Assembly (NCBI GenBank): GCA_023251535.1
Contig: JAHEYP010000001.1
Location: 1-64,000, forward strand
Direction of reading: 5' to 3'
Source: Bacteroidota bacterium
GTDB lineage: Bacteria; Bacteroidota; Bacteroidia; AKYH767-A; OLB10
Length of the DNA stretch: 64,000 nt
The notes below the pieces were generated by a model, which was given only the letters and a program-made list of their open reading frames with translations, made no database searches and was not told the DNA's origin. Of the stretch, positions 27,536 to 36,332 are shown in pieces (position 1 is the stretch's first letter; every line of letters starts with the position of its first letter). The translations under genes and the position numbers were made by a program.

Positions 27536-28705
27536 ATGGCAAAACGCGATTATTACGAAATTTTAGGAGTAACGAAAGGTTCTTCTGAGGCAGAGATCAA
27601 GAAGGCTTATCGTCAGATGGCTTTGAAGTATCACCCTGATAAAAATCCAGGTAATAAAGAGGCTGAGGAGCATTTTAAAGAGGCTGCTGAGGCATATGAA
27701 GTACTAAGTAACGCCGACAAGAAGGCTCGCTACGATCAATTCGGTCATGCCGGAATGGGTGGCGCAGCAGGTGGCGGCTACGGCGGACAGCATATGAACA
27801 TGGATGATATCTTTAGCCAGTTTGGTGATATCTTCGGTGGTGGTGGCAATCCGTTTGAGAGCTTCTTTGGAGGTGGCGGCGGACGACAAGGCGGCGGACG
27901 TAGAGCCGTAAATCGTGGTAGCAACCTTCGCATCAAAGTAAAACTTACACTCGATGAAATTGCTCATGGAGTAGAGAAAAAAATAAAAGTAAATAAGGCT
28001 GTTGCTTGTAATACTTGCGGCGGCTCTGGGGCTCAAGCAGGATCGGGTGCTTTTCATACTTGCGGTACTTGTAAAGGATCAGGGCAAGTTCGTCGCGTGA
28101 CGAATAGCTTCCTCGGACAAATGCAAACTATTACCACTTGTCCGACTTGTAATGGCGAAGGACAAACAATTGCTAGCAAGTGTAAAGCTTGTCACGGAAA
28201 CGGAACTCAACAAGCCGAAGAAGTAATCACTATTAATATTCCTGCTGGAGTTGGCGAAGGAATGCAATTGACGGTAAGCGGCAAAGGAAATGCTGCTGAA
28301 CGCGGAGGCATTCCCGGCGATTTATTAATCGTGATTGAAGAAATTCCGCACGACAATTTAGTACGCGACGGAGATCATTTGATGTATGATTTATACATCA
28401 GTTTTATCGACGCTACATTAGGAACATCAGTAGAAATTCCAACACTTGAAGGCAAGGCAAAAATTAAAATTGATGCCGGAACACAAGGAGGAAAAGTACT
28501 AAGACTAAAAGGAAAAGGAATCCCTGCAATTAATAGTTATTCTAGAGGAGATTTAATGGTAAACATCAATGTATGGACACCACAACAACTCAGCTCGGAT
28601 GAAAAGAAAGCATTAGAAAAACTTAGAGACTCAGAGAACTTTAAACCGAAGCCGGGGAAGGGGGATAAGAGTTTCTTCGAGAGGATGAAAGAGTATTTCC
28701 ACTAA
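27536..28705 (+). CDS. dnaJ: Chaperone protein DnaJ (type I Hsp40)
   Basis: A 389-residue full-length Hsp40 that stimulates DnaK ATPase and delivers substrates. The J domain (1-70) has the HPD tripeptide at 33-35. A Gly/Phe-rich region follows to about residue 125 ([16 protein letters not shown]). Four zinc-binding CxxCxGxG repeats follow between about 158 and 225 ([32 protein letters not shown]). The two C-terminal substrate-binding domains come next ([30 protein letters not shown]). It is in an operon with grpE. Immediately after its stop codon the sequence turns into dispersed GC-rich repeats with no classical terminator. Confidence 0.98.
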   Translation: MAKRDYYEILGVTKGSSEAEIKKAYRQMALKYHPDKNPGNKEAEEHFKEAAEAYEVLSNADKKARYDQFGHAGMGGAAGGGYGGQHMNMDDIFSQFGDIFGGGGNPFESFFGGGGGRQGGGRRAVNRGSNLRIKVKLTLDEIAHGVEKKIKVNKAVACNTCGGSGAQAGSGAFHTCGTCKGSGQVRRVTNSFLGQMQTITTCPTCNGEGQTIASKCKACHGNGTQQAEEVITINIPAGVGEGMQLTVSGKGNAAERGGIPGDLLIVIEEIPHDNLVRDGDHLMYDLYISFIDATLGTSVEIPTLEGKAKIKIDAGTQGGKVLRLKGKGIPAINSYSRGDLMVNINVWTPQQLSSDEKKALEKLRDSENFKPKPGKGDKSFFERMKEYFH

Positions 28706-29115
28706 AAGGCGCTTTGCTTTTTGTTTAAACGCTTTGCTTTTTTGTTTAAACGCGGAGGGCGCGAAGGCGCTGCGCTTAACACGGTGGGCGCGGAGGCGGC
28801 GAAGCCGAATTTCGGGCGCGTTGCTTTTTGTTTAAACGCTTTGCTTTTTGTTTAAACGCGGGGAGCGCGGAGGCGGCGAAGCCGTGGTGGAAGGAGCGAT
28901 TGCGTTTGGTGCGTTGCCTTCTATTTAAACACAGAGACCCCAAAGGCGCTGCGCTTTACACCGAGGACGCGGAGGCGGCGAAGCCGAATTTAGGGCGCTT
29001 TGCTTTTTGTTTAAACGCTTTGCTTTTTGTTTAAACGCAGAGGGCGCGAAGGCGCTGCGCTTAACACGGTGGGCGCGGAGGGCGCGGAGGCGGCGAAGGC
29101 GAAGCTGAGGGAAGA
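28706..29115. repeat. Cluster of GC-rich dispersed repeats with GTTTAAAC cores
   Basis: Several interleaved units: GCTTTGCTTTTTGTTTAAAC (about six times, often in pairs), GGAGGCGGCGAAGCCG (four variants) and GCGAAGGCGCTGCGCTTAACACGG (split copies). The ORFs seen in both strands here are repeat artefacts. Related repeats recur at 30132-30208 and 39641-40072, always between genes. Confidence 0.85.
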
Positions 29116-29600
29116 GTAAATCAAAAATGCGTGTAGTTCTTTGACTGCGTTTTTTTTGAACCCCATTTGTTCTGATAGAGTTTCGGCAACAAGTCGGTTT
29201 TGATAAAAAGTTAAAAGCGTAATAAGATTTCAAATTGAATCTTGTTACGCTTTTTGTTTTAAAATAAGATTCACATCAAACATGAATTTCATTTAATGAC
29301 AAACAGTATTAATTGAAGATAACATTAGCATAATCCTATTCAATCAACGCGTCAGCTACCATCCGCGCCAGCCATCCTTTTAAATCCCTTTAAAATCCTT
29401 TTAGCTCCGATGTGCTTGCACAGTCGGAGCGCATCAGCGTTCTACTTAAAACTGGTTCTTGAATAAGAAACCTGAAAGAAGTAAATCGGCGTCGTAAACG
29501 AAAAATCAGCGTAAACCATTCAAATCAGCGTCATCTGCGGCCAATCAACACTCGCTTTGCGAAATCTAAAATCCCAAATTCCAAATCCAAAATTTCTTCC
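29116..29600. other. Intergenic region before cdd
   Basis: No gene or RNA recognised. It contains repeat-like fragments (TCAGCGTC occurrences, AAATCCCAAATTCCAAATCC) typical of non-coding DNA in this genome. Confidence 0.45.
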
Positions 29601-29608
29601 TATCTTTC
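29601..29608 (+). promoter_or_regulatory. Possible -7 promoter box (TATCTTTC)
   Basis: One mismatch to TAnnTTTG, 18 bp before the ATG of cytidine deaminase. Confidence 0.4.
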
Positions 29609-29626
29609 CTCCCCCAATAAACTTTT

Positions 29627-30115
29627 ATGCGCACAATAACTCTCGATAGTACTTTTGAAGAATACGAATCATTAGAAAAATTACCTGAAGCCGATCAACT
29701 ATTGGTAGAAGAAGCTAAAAAAGCTGCCGATGATGCATACGCTCCTTACTCTCATTTTCATGTCGGTGCCGCTGTATTACTCGATAACGGAAAAGTGATT
29801 CGAGGCAACAACCAAGAAAATGCGGCTTACCCTTCAGGACTATGTGCCGAGCGCGTAGCCTTTTTCGCTACCGGTGCCCAGCATCCTGGTGAAAAAATTA
29901 AGGCTATTGCGATCACTGCCTATCCAGAAGGAAAAAAGTTACCATCGGTGCCCGTGAGTCCTTGCGGCGACTGCCGCCAAGTTATGGCAGAATACGAGCA
30001 ACGCTACGGACAAAACATCCGACTAATTATGGAAGCTGGCCAAGGCAAATACATTGTTTCTGAGAGCGTTAAGAATTTACTACCGTTCTTATTTAGTGCA
30101 GATAGCATGATGTAA
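29627..30115 (+). CDS. cdd: Cytidine deaminase
   Basis: A 162-residue zinc-dependent pyrimidine-nucleoside salvage enzyme converting cytidine or deoxycytidine to uridine or deoxyuridine. The zinc site is Cys73-x-Glu75 (GLCAERVAFF; Glu is the proton shuttle) with Cys113 and Cys116 (SPCGDCRQV). Substrate residues are in the N-x-E segment GNNQENAAYPSG. The length fits the tetrameric class. It stands alone between repeat-rich intergenic regions. Together with psuK/psuG at 62-64 kb, it shows nucleoside salvage capacity. Confidence 0.95.
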   Translation: MRTITLDSTFEEYESLEKLPEADQLLVEEAKKAADDAYAPYSHFHVGAAVLLDNGKVIRGNNQENAAYPSGLCAERVAFFATGAQHPGEKIKAIAITAYPEGKKLPSVPVSPCGDCRQVMAEYEQRYGQNIRLIMEAGQGKYIVSESVKNLLPFLFSADSMM

Positions 30116-30131
30116 GACTGGATATCGAGGG

Positions 30132-30208
30132 AGCTTTGCTTTTCCCTTAACCACGGAGGACACAGAGTCGCGTTGCTTTACACAGAGAGCACAAAGTCGG
30201 CTAAGCCG
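30132..30208. repeat. Dispersed GC-rich repeat, degenerate copy
   Basis: Carries GCTTTGCTTTT, CCACGGAGGACACAGAGTCGC and TTTACACAGAGAGCACAAAG, followed by CGGCTAAGCCG. It belongs to the same family as 28706-29115 and 39641-40072. Confidence 0.65.
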
Positions 30209-30315
30209 ATGAATTTTAATGGAATACCATAAATTTAGACCAGAATTTCAATTCTGAGGACGCTGTAAAAACGCCCAATTTCATGTCACTTTAGGTAGCA
30301 CTATTTACCCTCCTA

Positions 30316-30337
30316 AAAACTGACAATTCTCAGTTTT
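30316..30337. promoter_or_regulatory. Inverted repeat at the pdhA promoter (candidate operator)
   Basis: Perfect 8-bp arms AAAACTGA / TCAGTTTT with a 6-bp spacer, ending 16 bp before the pdhA -7 box. The right arm overlaps the expected -33 region. The size and symmetry fit a dimeric repressor site. There is no T-run or GC content to suggest a terminator. Confidence 0.5.
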
Positions 30338-30353
30338 GTATTCCCGTTTCGCT

Positions 30354-30361
30354 TATTTTTG
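30354..30361 (+). promoter_or_regulatory. -7 promoter box of pdhA (TATTTTTG)
   Basis: Exact TAnnTTTG, ending only 7 bp before the pdhA ATG at 30369. This implies a near-leaderless transcript if the annotated start is right. Confidence 0.55.
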
Positions 30362-30368
30362 CGAAACA

Positions 30369-31391
30369 ATGGAAACAACTACATCCAAAGCAAAAAAGAG
30401 CAAGCTGAAACACAGCAGTGAGTTGTACCTGAAATGGTACGAAGAGATGCAGTTAATGCGTCGTTTTGAAGAGAGAGCTGGACAGCTTTACGGAATGCAG
30501 AAAATCAAAGGATTCTGCCATTTATACATCGGACAAGAAGCCGTAGTTGCGGGAGCTATTTCCGTGCTTAAGCCTGAAGATAACATGATCACTGCTTATC
30601 GTGAGCATGCTCATGCATTAGGAAAAGGAATTACTGCTCGTGAAGTGATGGCCGAATTATACGGTAAAATAACAGGCTGTTCGAAAGGGAAAGGCGGCTC
30701 GATGCATATGTTCAGTAAAGAGAAGAAATTCTTCGGTGGACATGGTATTGTAGGAGGACAAATTCCTTTAGGTGCAGGTTTAGCTTTTGCCGATAAATAC
30801 AACAACACCGGATTAGTAACGGTTTGTTACATGGGCGACGGAGCAGTTCGACAGGGAGCGTTACACGAAGCATTCAACATGGCAATGTTATGGGAATTAC
30901 CTGTAGTATTCATTGTTGAAAACAACGCTTATGCGATGGGAACATCAGTAGAGCGTACTTCTAACGTACACGACCTTTATAAATTGGGATTAGCATACGA
31001 TATGCCTAGTTTTCCTGTTGACGGAATGAGCGTTGAAGCTGTTCACGACGCAATGACAAAAGCAGTTGATCATGCTCGCTCAGGCAAAGGCCCGATGTTT
31101 TTAGAGATGAATACGTATCGCTACCGCGGACATTCAATGAGTGACCCTGCGAAATACAGAACGAAAGAAGAAGTAGAAGGCTATAAAGCGAAAGATCCAA
31201 TCGAAATGGTAAAAGCTACCATCATCGAAAATAAATTCGCTACAGAAGAGGAAATTGAAGCAATCAATGCAAAAATCAACGACATCGTTGAAGACAGCGT
31301 GAAGTTCGCAGAAGAGTCGCCTTACCCTGATGCATCGGAGTTGTACAAAGATGTGTACGACCAAACCGATTACCCTTACATTATCGAATAA
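30369..31391 (+). CDS. pdhA: Pyruvate dehydrogenase E1 component, alpha subunit
   Basis: A 340-residue thiamine-diphosphate-dependent subunit that decarboxylates pyruvate in the E1 alpha2-beta2 heterotetramer. Hallmarks are YEEMQLMRRFEERAGQLYG, GKGGSMHMFSKEKKFFGGHGIVGGQIPLGAG (phosphorylation-loop region) and the TPP/Mg motif GDGAVRQGALHEAFNMA...VVFIVENN (about 30831-30926). It starts at the ATG at 30369, since the frame upstream (to 30336) lies in the promoter. It is followed 68 bp later by the E2 gene; the E1-beta gene is not adjacent, as in many Bacteroidota. Confidence 0.96.
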   Translation: METTTSKAKKSKLKHSSELYLKWYEEMQLMRRFEERAGQLYGMQKIKGFCHLYIGQEAVVAGAISVLKPEDNMITAYREHAHALGKGITAREVMAELYGKITGCSKGKGGSMHMFSKEKKFFGGHGIVGGQIPLGAGLAFADKYNNTGLVTVCYMGDGAVRQGALHEAFNMAMLWELPVVFIVENNAYAMGTSVERTSNVHDLYKLGLAYDMPSFPVDGMSVEAVHDAMTKAVDHARSGKGPMFLEMNTYRYRGHSMSDPAKYRTKEEVEGYKAKDPIEMVKATIIENKFATEEEIEAINAKINDIVEDSVKFAEESPYPDASELYKDVYDQTDYPYIIE

Positions 31392-31459
31392 TCACTAACG
31401 TTTGTGCATATCCGAAATTAGGAATGCAAAAAATATATTACCCAAATTAAACAGAAGAA

Positions 31460-32752
31460 ATGGCGGAAATAGTTAGAATGCCGAAGATGAGTGATACTAT
31501 GACAGAAGGTGTTGTAGTGAAATGGCATAAGAAAGTTGGAGACGCTGTGAAGAGTGGCGAATTAGTTGCTGAAATCGAAACCGATAAAGCAACAATGGAA
31601 TTTGAAAGTTACAGTACCGGAACTTTGTTATTTATCGGTGTTGAAGAGGGAAAGGCTGCTCCTGTTGATGGCATTTTAGCTATCATGGGTAAAGCTGGTG
31701 AAGATTATAAAGAGTTATTAGCTTCAGAACAAGCGAAAGATGCTGCTGCTGCTGCTCCTGCAGCTCCTGCGCCAGCACAACCTGCTGCACAAGCACAAGC
31801 GCCTGCTCCTGTTGCGACACCTGCTCCTACTCCTGTAGCAGCTACTCCTGCTCGTCCCGTGGCTACTGCATCAACGAGTAGCGACGATCGCATGAAAGCA
31901 TCTCCTTTAGCGAAACGCTTAGCAGAAGAAAAAGGAATCGACCTTGGGATGTTAAAAGGATCGGGAGATCACGGACGTATCGTTAAGCGCGATATCGAGT
32001 GGTTTAAACCGGGAACATTTGTGCAAACAGCTGCCTTCGCTCCTAATGCGGTTACTTCAGAAAGCTTTGAAGAGGTAACGGTATCGCAGATGAGAAAAAC
32101 AATTGCTCGTCGCTTAAGCGAAAGTATGTTTACTGCTCCGCATTTTTATTTAACGATGGATATCGATATGGATGCCGTTGTACATGCTCGTGAAAGTGTA
32201 AACCAAGTCGCATCAGTAAAGATCTCTTTCAACGATTTCGTAGTGAAAGCAGTTGCTAGCGCATTACGTCAGCATCCTGCAGTTAACTCATCGTGGTTAG
32301 GCGATAGAATCCGTTATAACAATCATATCAATATTGGTATCGCGGTTGCTGTTGAAGATGGACTATTAGTTCCTGTTGTTCGCTACGCGGATAGCAAAAC
32401 ACTTACACAAATTGCAACCGAAGTAAAATCATACGCTCAAAAAGCAAAAGATAAAAAATTACAACCTGCAGATTGGGAAGGAAACACATTTACCATCTCT
32501 AACTTAGGAATGTATAATATCGAAGAATTCACTGCAATTATTAATCCACCGGATGCATGTATTTTAGCTGTAGGCGGTATCAAACAAGTTCCTGTTGTTA
32601 AAAACGGAATGGTACAACCGGGCAACGTGATGAAGGTAACACTAAGCTGCGATCATCGAGTAGTCGATGGCGTAGTAGGATCGAAATTCCTCAATACGCT
32701 AAAAGCATTGCTGGAAAATCCGATAGTGTTATTAGGACAAGGGAATATTTAA
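31460..32752 (+). CDS. pdhC: Pyruvate dehydrogenase E2, dihydrolipoamide acetyltransferase
   Basis: A 430-residue core subunit of the pyruvate dehydrogenase complex that moves the acetyl group from lipoyl to CoA. There is one N-terminal lipoyl domain with lipoylated Lys43 in ETDKATMEFES, and a long Ala/Pro linker (about 95-138). The peripheral-subunit-binding domain (SPLAKRLAEEKGIDL...GSGDHGRIVKRDIE, about 145-182) and the catalytic domain follow. The catalytic domain ends with His399-x3-Asp403-Gly in SCDHRVVDG. It probably forms an operon with pdhA and ends at a clear terminator. A branched-chain or 2-oxoglutarate E2 is less likely, given the pdhA neighbour. Confidence 0.95.
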   Translation: MAEIVRMPKMSDTMTEGVVVKWHKKVGDAVKSGELVAEIETDKATMEFESYSTGTLLFIGVEEGKAAPVDGILAIMGKAGEDYKELLASEQAKDAAAAAPAAPAPAQPAAQAQAPAPVATPAPTPVAATPARPVATASTSSDDRMKASPLAKRLAEEKGIDLGMLKGSGDHGRIVKRDIEWFKPGTFVQTAAFAPNAVTSESFEEVTVSQMRKTIARRLSESMFTAPHFYLTMDIDMDAVVHARESVNQVASVKISFNDFVVKAVASALRQHPAVNSSWLGDRIRYNNHINIGIAVAVEDGLLVPVVRYADSKTLTQIATEVKSYAQKAKDKKLQPADWEGNTFTISNLGMYNIEEFTAIINPPDACILAVGGIKQVPVVKNGMVQPGNVMKVTLSCDHRVVDGVVGSKFLNTLKALLENPIVLLGQGNI

Positions 32753-32753
32753 A

Positions 32754-32782
32754 AAAAGCCTCGCGGAAGCGGGGCTTTTTTG
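32754..32782 (+). terminator. Rho-independent terminator after pdhC
   Basis: Hairpin AAAAGCCTCGC / GCGGGGCTTTT with a short GGAA loop and a following T-run. One G-T pair is needed in the stem. Confidence 0.85.
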
Positions 32783-32930
32783 TTCTTAGTTTCTAGTTCT
32801 TAGTTCATAGTTCATAGTTCATAGTTTCGCGATGCGGATTAAGCTGCAAAGCAGATATAAAAATTTGTTAGATATTCGACTATCTCAAATCAGCTTTGCT
32901 GAACTAAGAACTAAGAACTAAGAACAATAT
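32783..32930. repeat. Decamer repeats TTCTTAGTTC/TTCATAGTTC in inverted arms
   Basis: Left arm: several direct TTCTTAGTTC/TTCATAGTTC units (about 32783-32825). Right arm: the complement, three GAACTAAGAA units (about 32899-32928), with TTTCGCGATGCGGATT between. It separates the convergent pdhC and acyl-CoA ligase genes; the right end reaches into the last codons of the ligase gene. The same unit recurs near 52925-52950. Confidence 0.75.
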
Positions 32931-34693
32931 ATGTTTTCCACCGCCTCCTTATTATTCTCCATAATCACTCTTCTCTTCAGGCTTAACTTCGGAGATAATT
33001 CGCCAGCATCGACGGTCCATTCGCGAGGAAGGAGTTCAATCTTTTTGATGGTTTCGTAGTTGCCTAAAGTTTGATTAACGATCTCGACTTCTTTCATGAT
33101 GCGATCTTTGATTCGAGGAATTCTAATTAACTCTGCGTTCGAATCAGGAATTTGAATTCCCTTGCGCGTACACCATTCCAATAAAAACGGAAACGATGGA
33201 ACGACTAAAGCAGCAGCAAAATTTTTCCCTTCTCCTACTACCATCACTTGCTCTATAAAACGTGATTCCTTCAACTTATTTTCGATGTGTTGAGGTATGA
33301 TGTACTTACCTCCCGAGGTCTTGAAGATTTCTTTTTTGCGATCGGTAATTTTCAGATAAACACCATCTTCAAAAACTCCTATATCTCCAGTATGAAACCA
33401 GCCTTCGCTGTCGATTACTTCGGCAGTTAAATCAGGACGTTTATAATATCCTAACATCAAATTTGGACCTTTACACAAGATCTCACCATCTTCGGCTATA
33501 CGCACCGTTACTTTATCGAGCAACTTACCTACGGTACCGAATTTTAGTCCGCCAGGCTCTAGCGTATTCACCGAAACCACCGGACTAGTTTCTGTTAATC
33601 CGTAGCCCTCTAAAATCGGAATTCCAGCCGCCCAAAATACTCGAGCCAAACGTGGTTGCAATGCTGCTCCGCCCGAAACTGCAGCCTTCACCTTCCCTCC
33701 TAAAGCCTCTTGCCACTTACTAAAAATAAGTTTTCGAGCAATGGCTAACTTTTTCTCATATACCCAACCGTTAGCTCCATTAGTTTCATATTTCAATCCG
33801 AGGTCGAGCGCCCAGAAGAATAATTTCTTTTTGATGCCTGTCAGTTCATTTCCTTTGTTTACAATTCTATCATAAACCTTTTCAAACAATCGAGGCACAC
33901 AACCGAAAATTTCAGGTTGTACTTCTTTCAAATTATCTGCTACCTTATCGATACTCTCGGCATAATAAACCGACACACCGAGATAGAAATACAAATACGT
34001 CAACACACGTTCGTAAACGTGATTTAATGGCAAAAAGCTCAATGCTCTACTATTTACATCAACTGGCGCCAAATATTGAGCAGCTATTAATTGACTGATA
34101 ATATTATCATGCGATAGCATAACTCCCTTCGGAATTCCCGTTGTTCCGCTCGTATAAAGCAATGTAGCCAAATCATGAGCTCCGATAGTAGCAGCTATTT
34201 CAGCCACTTTCGAAGGATTAGGGTTTTGTGCTCCCAAAGCTTTTATTTCGGTCCAATGTTTTGCTCCTTGCACCTCATCGAAAGAATAGATCGCCTTAAT
34301 GCCCTCTAGATCTTTAACAGCTGCACTCACCTTTTCGAATAACTCCTTACTAGAAACAAAAATGAATTTCACCTCTGCGTCCTTCAATATAAAACGAAGG
34401 TCTTCATCGGCGAGGGTGGTATAAATTGGGACATGAATTCCGCCGATACGCATGGCACCTAGGTCGAGGAAATTCCACTCAGGACGATTATTACTCAGCG
34501 AAGCAAACTTATCGCCCTTTTCCATTCCCAAAGCCAGCAATCCGTAGCTGATATTCTCTACACTAGAGGTAAACTCCTCCGAACTAACCGTCTGCCAACT
34601 ACCATTAATTTTGGCGGCCAGCGAATCCTTTTTATGAGGATAAAGTTGTTTATAACGGTCAACAAGATCAAACAAACGGGTAACAGACATCAT
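32918..34693 (-). CDS. Long-chain fatty acyl-CoA ligase (AMP-binding enzyme)
   Basis: A 591-residue ANL-superfamily adenylating enzyme that activates fatty acids with ATP and CoA. Motifs are the P-loop LLYTSGTTGIPKGVMLSH, FLPLNHVYERVL, GYGLTETSPVVS, GWFHTGDIGVFEDGVYLKITDRKKEIFKTSGGKYI (A8 hinge) and the C-terminal lid. The length and the FLPLNHVYER/YYAESIDKVADNLKEVQP segments fit the FadD15/FAA-type bacterial long-chain ligases. It is divergent from the nitronate monooxygenase-DUF4442 pair across a 69-bp gap. The stop codon lies within decamer repeats. Confidence 0.92.
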   Translation of the reverse strand: MMSVTRLFDLVDRYKQLYPHKKDSLAAKINGSWQTVSSEEFTSSVENISYGLLALGMEKGDKFASLSNNRPEWNFLDLGAMRIGGIHVPIYTTLADEDLRFILKDAEVKFIFVSSKELFEKVSAAVKDLEGIKAIYSFDEVQGAKHWTEIKALGAQNPNPSKVAEIAATIGAHDLATLLYTSGTTGIPKGVMLSHDNIISQLIAAQYLAPVDVNSRALSFLPLNHVYERVLTYLYFYLGVSVYYAESIDKVADNLKEVQPEIFGCVPRLFEKVYDRIVNKGNELTGIKKKLFFWALDLGLKYETNGANGWVYEKKLAIARKLIFSKWQEALGGKVKAAVSGGAALQPRLARVFWAAGIPILEGYGLTETSPVVSVNTLEPGGLKFGTVGKLLDKVTVRIAEDGEILCKGPNLMLGYYKRPDLTAEVIDSEGWFHTGDIGVFEDGVYLKITDRKKEIFKTSGGKYIIPQHIENKLKESRFIEQVMVVGEGKNFAAALVVPSFPFLLEWCTRKGIQIPDSNAELIRIPRIKDRIMKEVEIVNQTLGNYETIKKIELLPREWTVDAGELSPKLSLKRRVIMENNKEAVENIYCS

Positions 34694-34762
34694 CTAGAAT
34701 TTCTTAGCTTTATGTCAAATATAGTTGAGTAAAATTGAATCACCAATTATTTATCTTAATTC

Positions 34763-35767
34763 ATGATCACCACGAACTTCAGTCAGCAGAATAGTCTCAA
34801 TTTCCCGATCATTATGGCACCCATGTTTTTGGTGTCGAATGAGGCAATGATCCAAGCAGCAATACGCAGCGGAATCATGGGTACATTCCCTACATTGAAC
34901 TATCGCAAAGAGAATGAATTGAAGGATGTAATAGATCGTTTACATGCCTATCGAAATAACCAATCAAATGCAGGCAGTTTCGGTGTGAACCTCATTGTTC
35001 AGAAATCGAATCCCCTGTACCCCAAACATCTCGATATCTGCGTTGAAGGGAAGGTTCCATTTTATATTACCAGCTTAGGAAATCCGAAAGAAGTTATAGA
35101 ACGAGCTCACGCTTACGGAGGAAAAGTATATTGTGACGTGACCAATTTAGAGCATGCAGAAAAATGTGCTTCTCTGGGTGCCGATGGATTTATTGCCGTT
35201 TGCCAAGGGGCAGGGGGACATGCGGGACCTTATCCGTTTTCAGTACTAATCCCTGCATTAAAAGAAAAATTCCCGACAATTCCGGTTGTAGCAGCAGGAG
35301 GCATAGCCACCGGTGCGGGAATCGTGAGCGCGTTAAGTTTAGGGGCTGAAGGAGTTAGTATAGGAACACGCTATCTTGCAAGTAAAGAGGCAGGAGTCAG
35401 TGAGGCCTATAAAGAAGCAGTTGTGGCTTCAGGGATGGAAGACATAGTACTTACTGAGCGATTAAGTGGCACGCCATGTGCGGTAATCAATACACCTTAC
35501 GTTCAGAAAATCGGATTACATCAGAATAGTATTGAAAAGTGGATGAACAACAATGCCACCACTAAGAAATATTTCAAGATGTTGACACAAGTAAGAGGCA
35601 TGAAAAAACTTGAAGAAGCTATTAAGCCAGGGAATTACAATAACCTATGGAGTGCAGGACAAAGCAGTGCATTGATTCATGACATCAGAGGATGCGAAGA
35701 AATTACCGATCGACTTATAAAAGAAAGTTTTGAGAGTATACAAAACCTAAACAGAAAATTTAGTTAG
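34763..35767 (+). CDS. Nitronate monooxygenase family flavoprotein (NPD-like)
   Basis: A 334-residue FMN-dependent TIM-barrel protein of the nitronate monooxygenase/2-nitropropane dioxygenase family. The N-terminal FPIIMAPMFLVSNEAMIQAAIRSG, the catalytic-His segment VCQGAGGHAGP (His153) and the phosphate-binding end VVAAGGIATGAGIVSALSLGAEGVSIGTRYLAS are all present. It shares this fold with enoyl-ACP reductase FabK, so a lipid-related reductase role is an alternative. Two bases separate it from the DUF4442 gene, so they are cotranscribed, and the divergent neighbour is an acyl-CoA ligase. Confidence 0.87.
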   Translation: MITTNFSQQNSLNFPIIMAPMFLVSNEAMIQAAIRSGIMGTFPTLNYRKENELKDVIDRLHAYRNNQSNAGSFGVNLIVQKSNPLYPKHLDICVEGKVPFYITSLGNPKEVIERAHAYGGKVYCDVTNLEHAEKCASLGADGFIAVCQGAGGHAGPYPFSVLIPALKEKFPTIPVVAAGGIATGAGIVSALSLGAEGVSIGTRYLASKEAGVSEAYKEAVVASGMEDIVLTERLSGTPCAVINTPYVQKIGLHQNSIEKWMNNNATTKKYFKMLTQVRGMKKLEEAIKPGNYNNLWSAGQSSALIHDIRGCEEITDRLIKESFESIQNLNRKFS

Positions 35768-35769
35768 TT

Positions 35770-36276
35770 ATGTTTGACCCTTCAACGCTGCTAAAAAAAG
35801 CGGAGCAATCGCCGTTTGCACTGATGATGCTAAACATCGGATTAAAGAATATGATTCCCTTTAATTCACCACATCGCTTCAAAATTTCGAAGGTTACTAC
35901 AAACAGCATCAGCATAACGGCACCGTATATCCGAAGAAATAAGAATCATGTTAATAGTATTCATGCCTGTGCATTAGCGACGCTCTGCGAATATAGCTGC
36001 GGACTAACACTTGCCAGAACCTTTGACCAAAGAACTTATCGGGTTATTTTAAAGGAGTTAAAAGTAAATTATCAATATCAGGCAAAAGAAAATGTAACTG
36101 CCACCTACTCTCTTCCTGAGGGCACAATTTCTGCAATTCAAAAGACGTTAAGTACAGAAGATGCGGCACTTTGCACCCTCATTGTAGACATAAATGACAG
36201 TAAAGGCAACGTAATATGTACAGGAGAAGTAACCTGGCAGATAAAACCATGGAGCAAAACCAAAACAGCAAGGTAA
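35770..36276 (+). CDS. DUF4442 (hotdog-fold) protein
   Basis: A 168-residue protein resembling the DUF4442 group of hotdog-fold, thioesterase-like proteins: NHVNSIHACALATLCEYSCGLTLAR is the family's central helix and TYRVILKELKVNYQYQAKENVTATY the following strands. No signal peptide. It is translationally linked to the nitronate monooxygenase-like gene and close to an acyl-CoA ligase, which fits acyl-thioester metabolism; activity on a real thioester is inference. Confidence 0.8.
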   Translation: MFDPSTLLKKAEQSPFALMMLNIGLKNMIPFNSPHRFKISKVTTNSISITAPYIRRNKNHVNSIHACALATLCEYSCGLTLARTFDQRTYRVILKELKVNYQYQAKENVTATYSLPEGTISAIQKTLSTEDAALCTLIVDINDSKGNVICTGEVTWQIKPWSKTKTAR

Positions 36277-36301
36277 GTCTTGCAAACAGAAACAACAACA
36301 G

Positions 36302-36309
36302 TATATTTG
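36302..36309 (+). promoter_or_regulatory. -7 promoter box (TATATTTG)
   Basis: Exact TAnnTTTG, 23 bp before the ATG at 36333. It drives the two-gene secreted-protein unit. Confidence 0.55.
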
Positions 36310-36332
36310 CATAAGAAAGAAAGAATAAAAAA

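Noticed and set aside
28828-29233. ORFs within the GC-rich repeat cluster
   Set aside because: Their translations simply follow the repeat modules.
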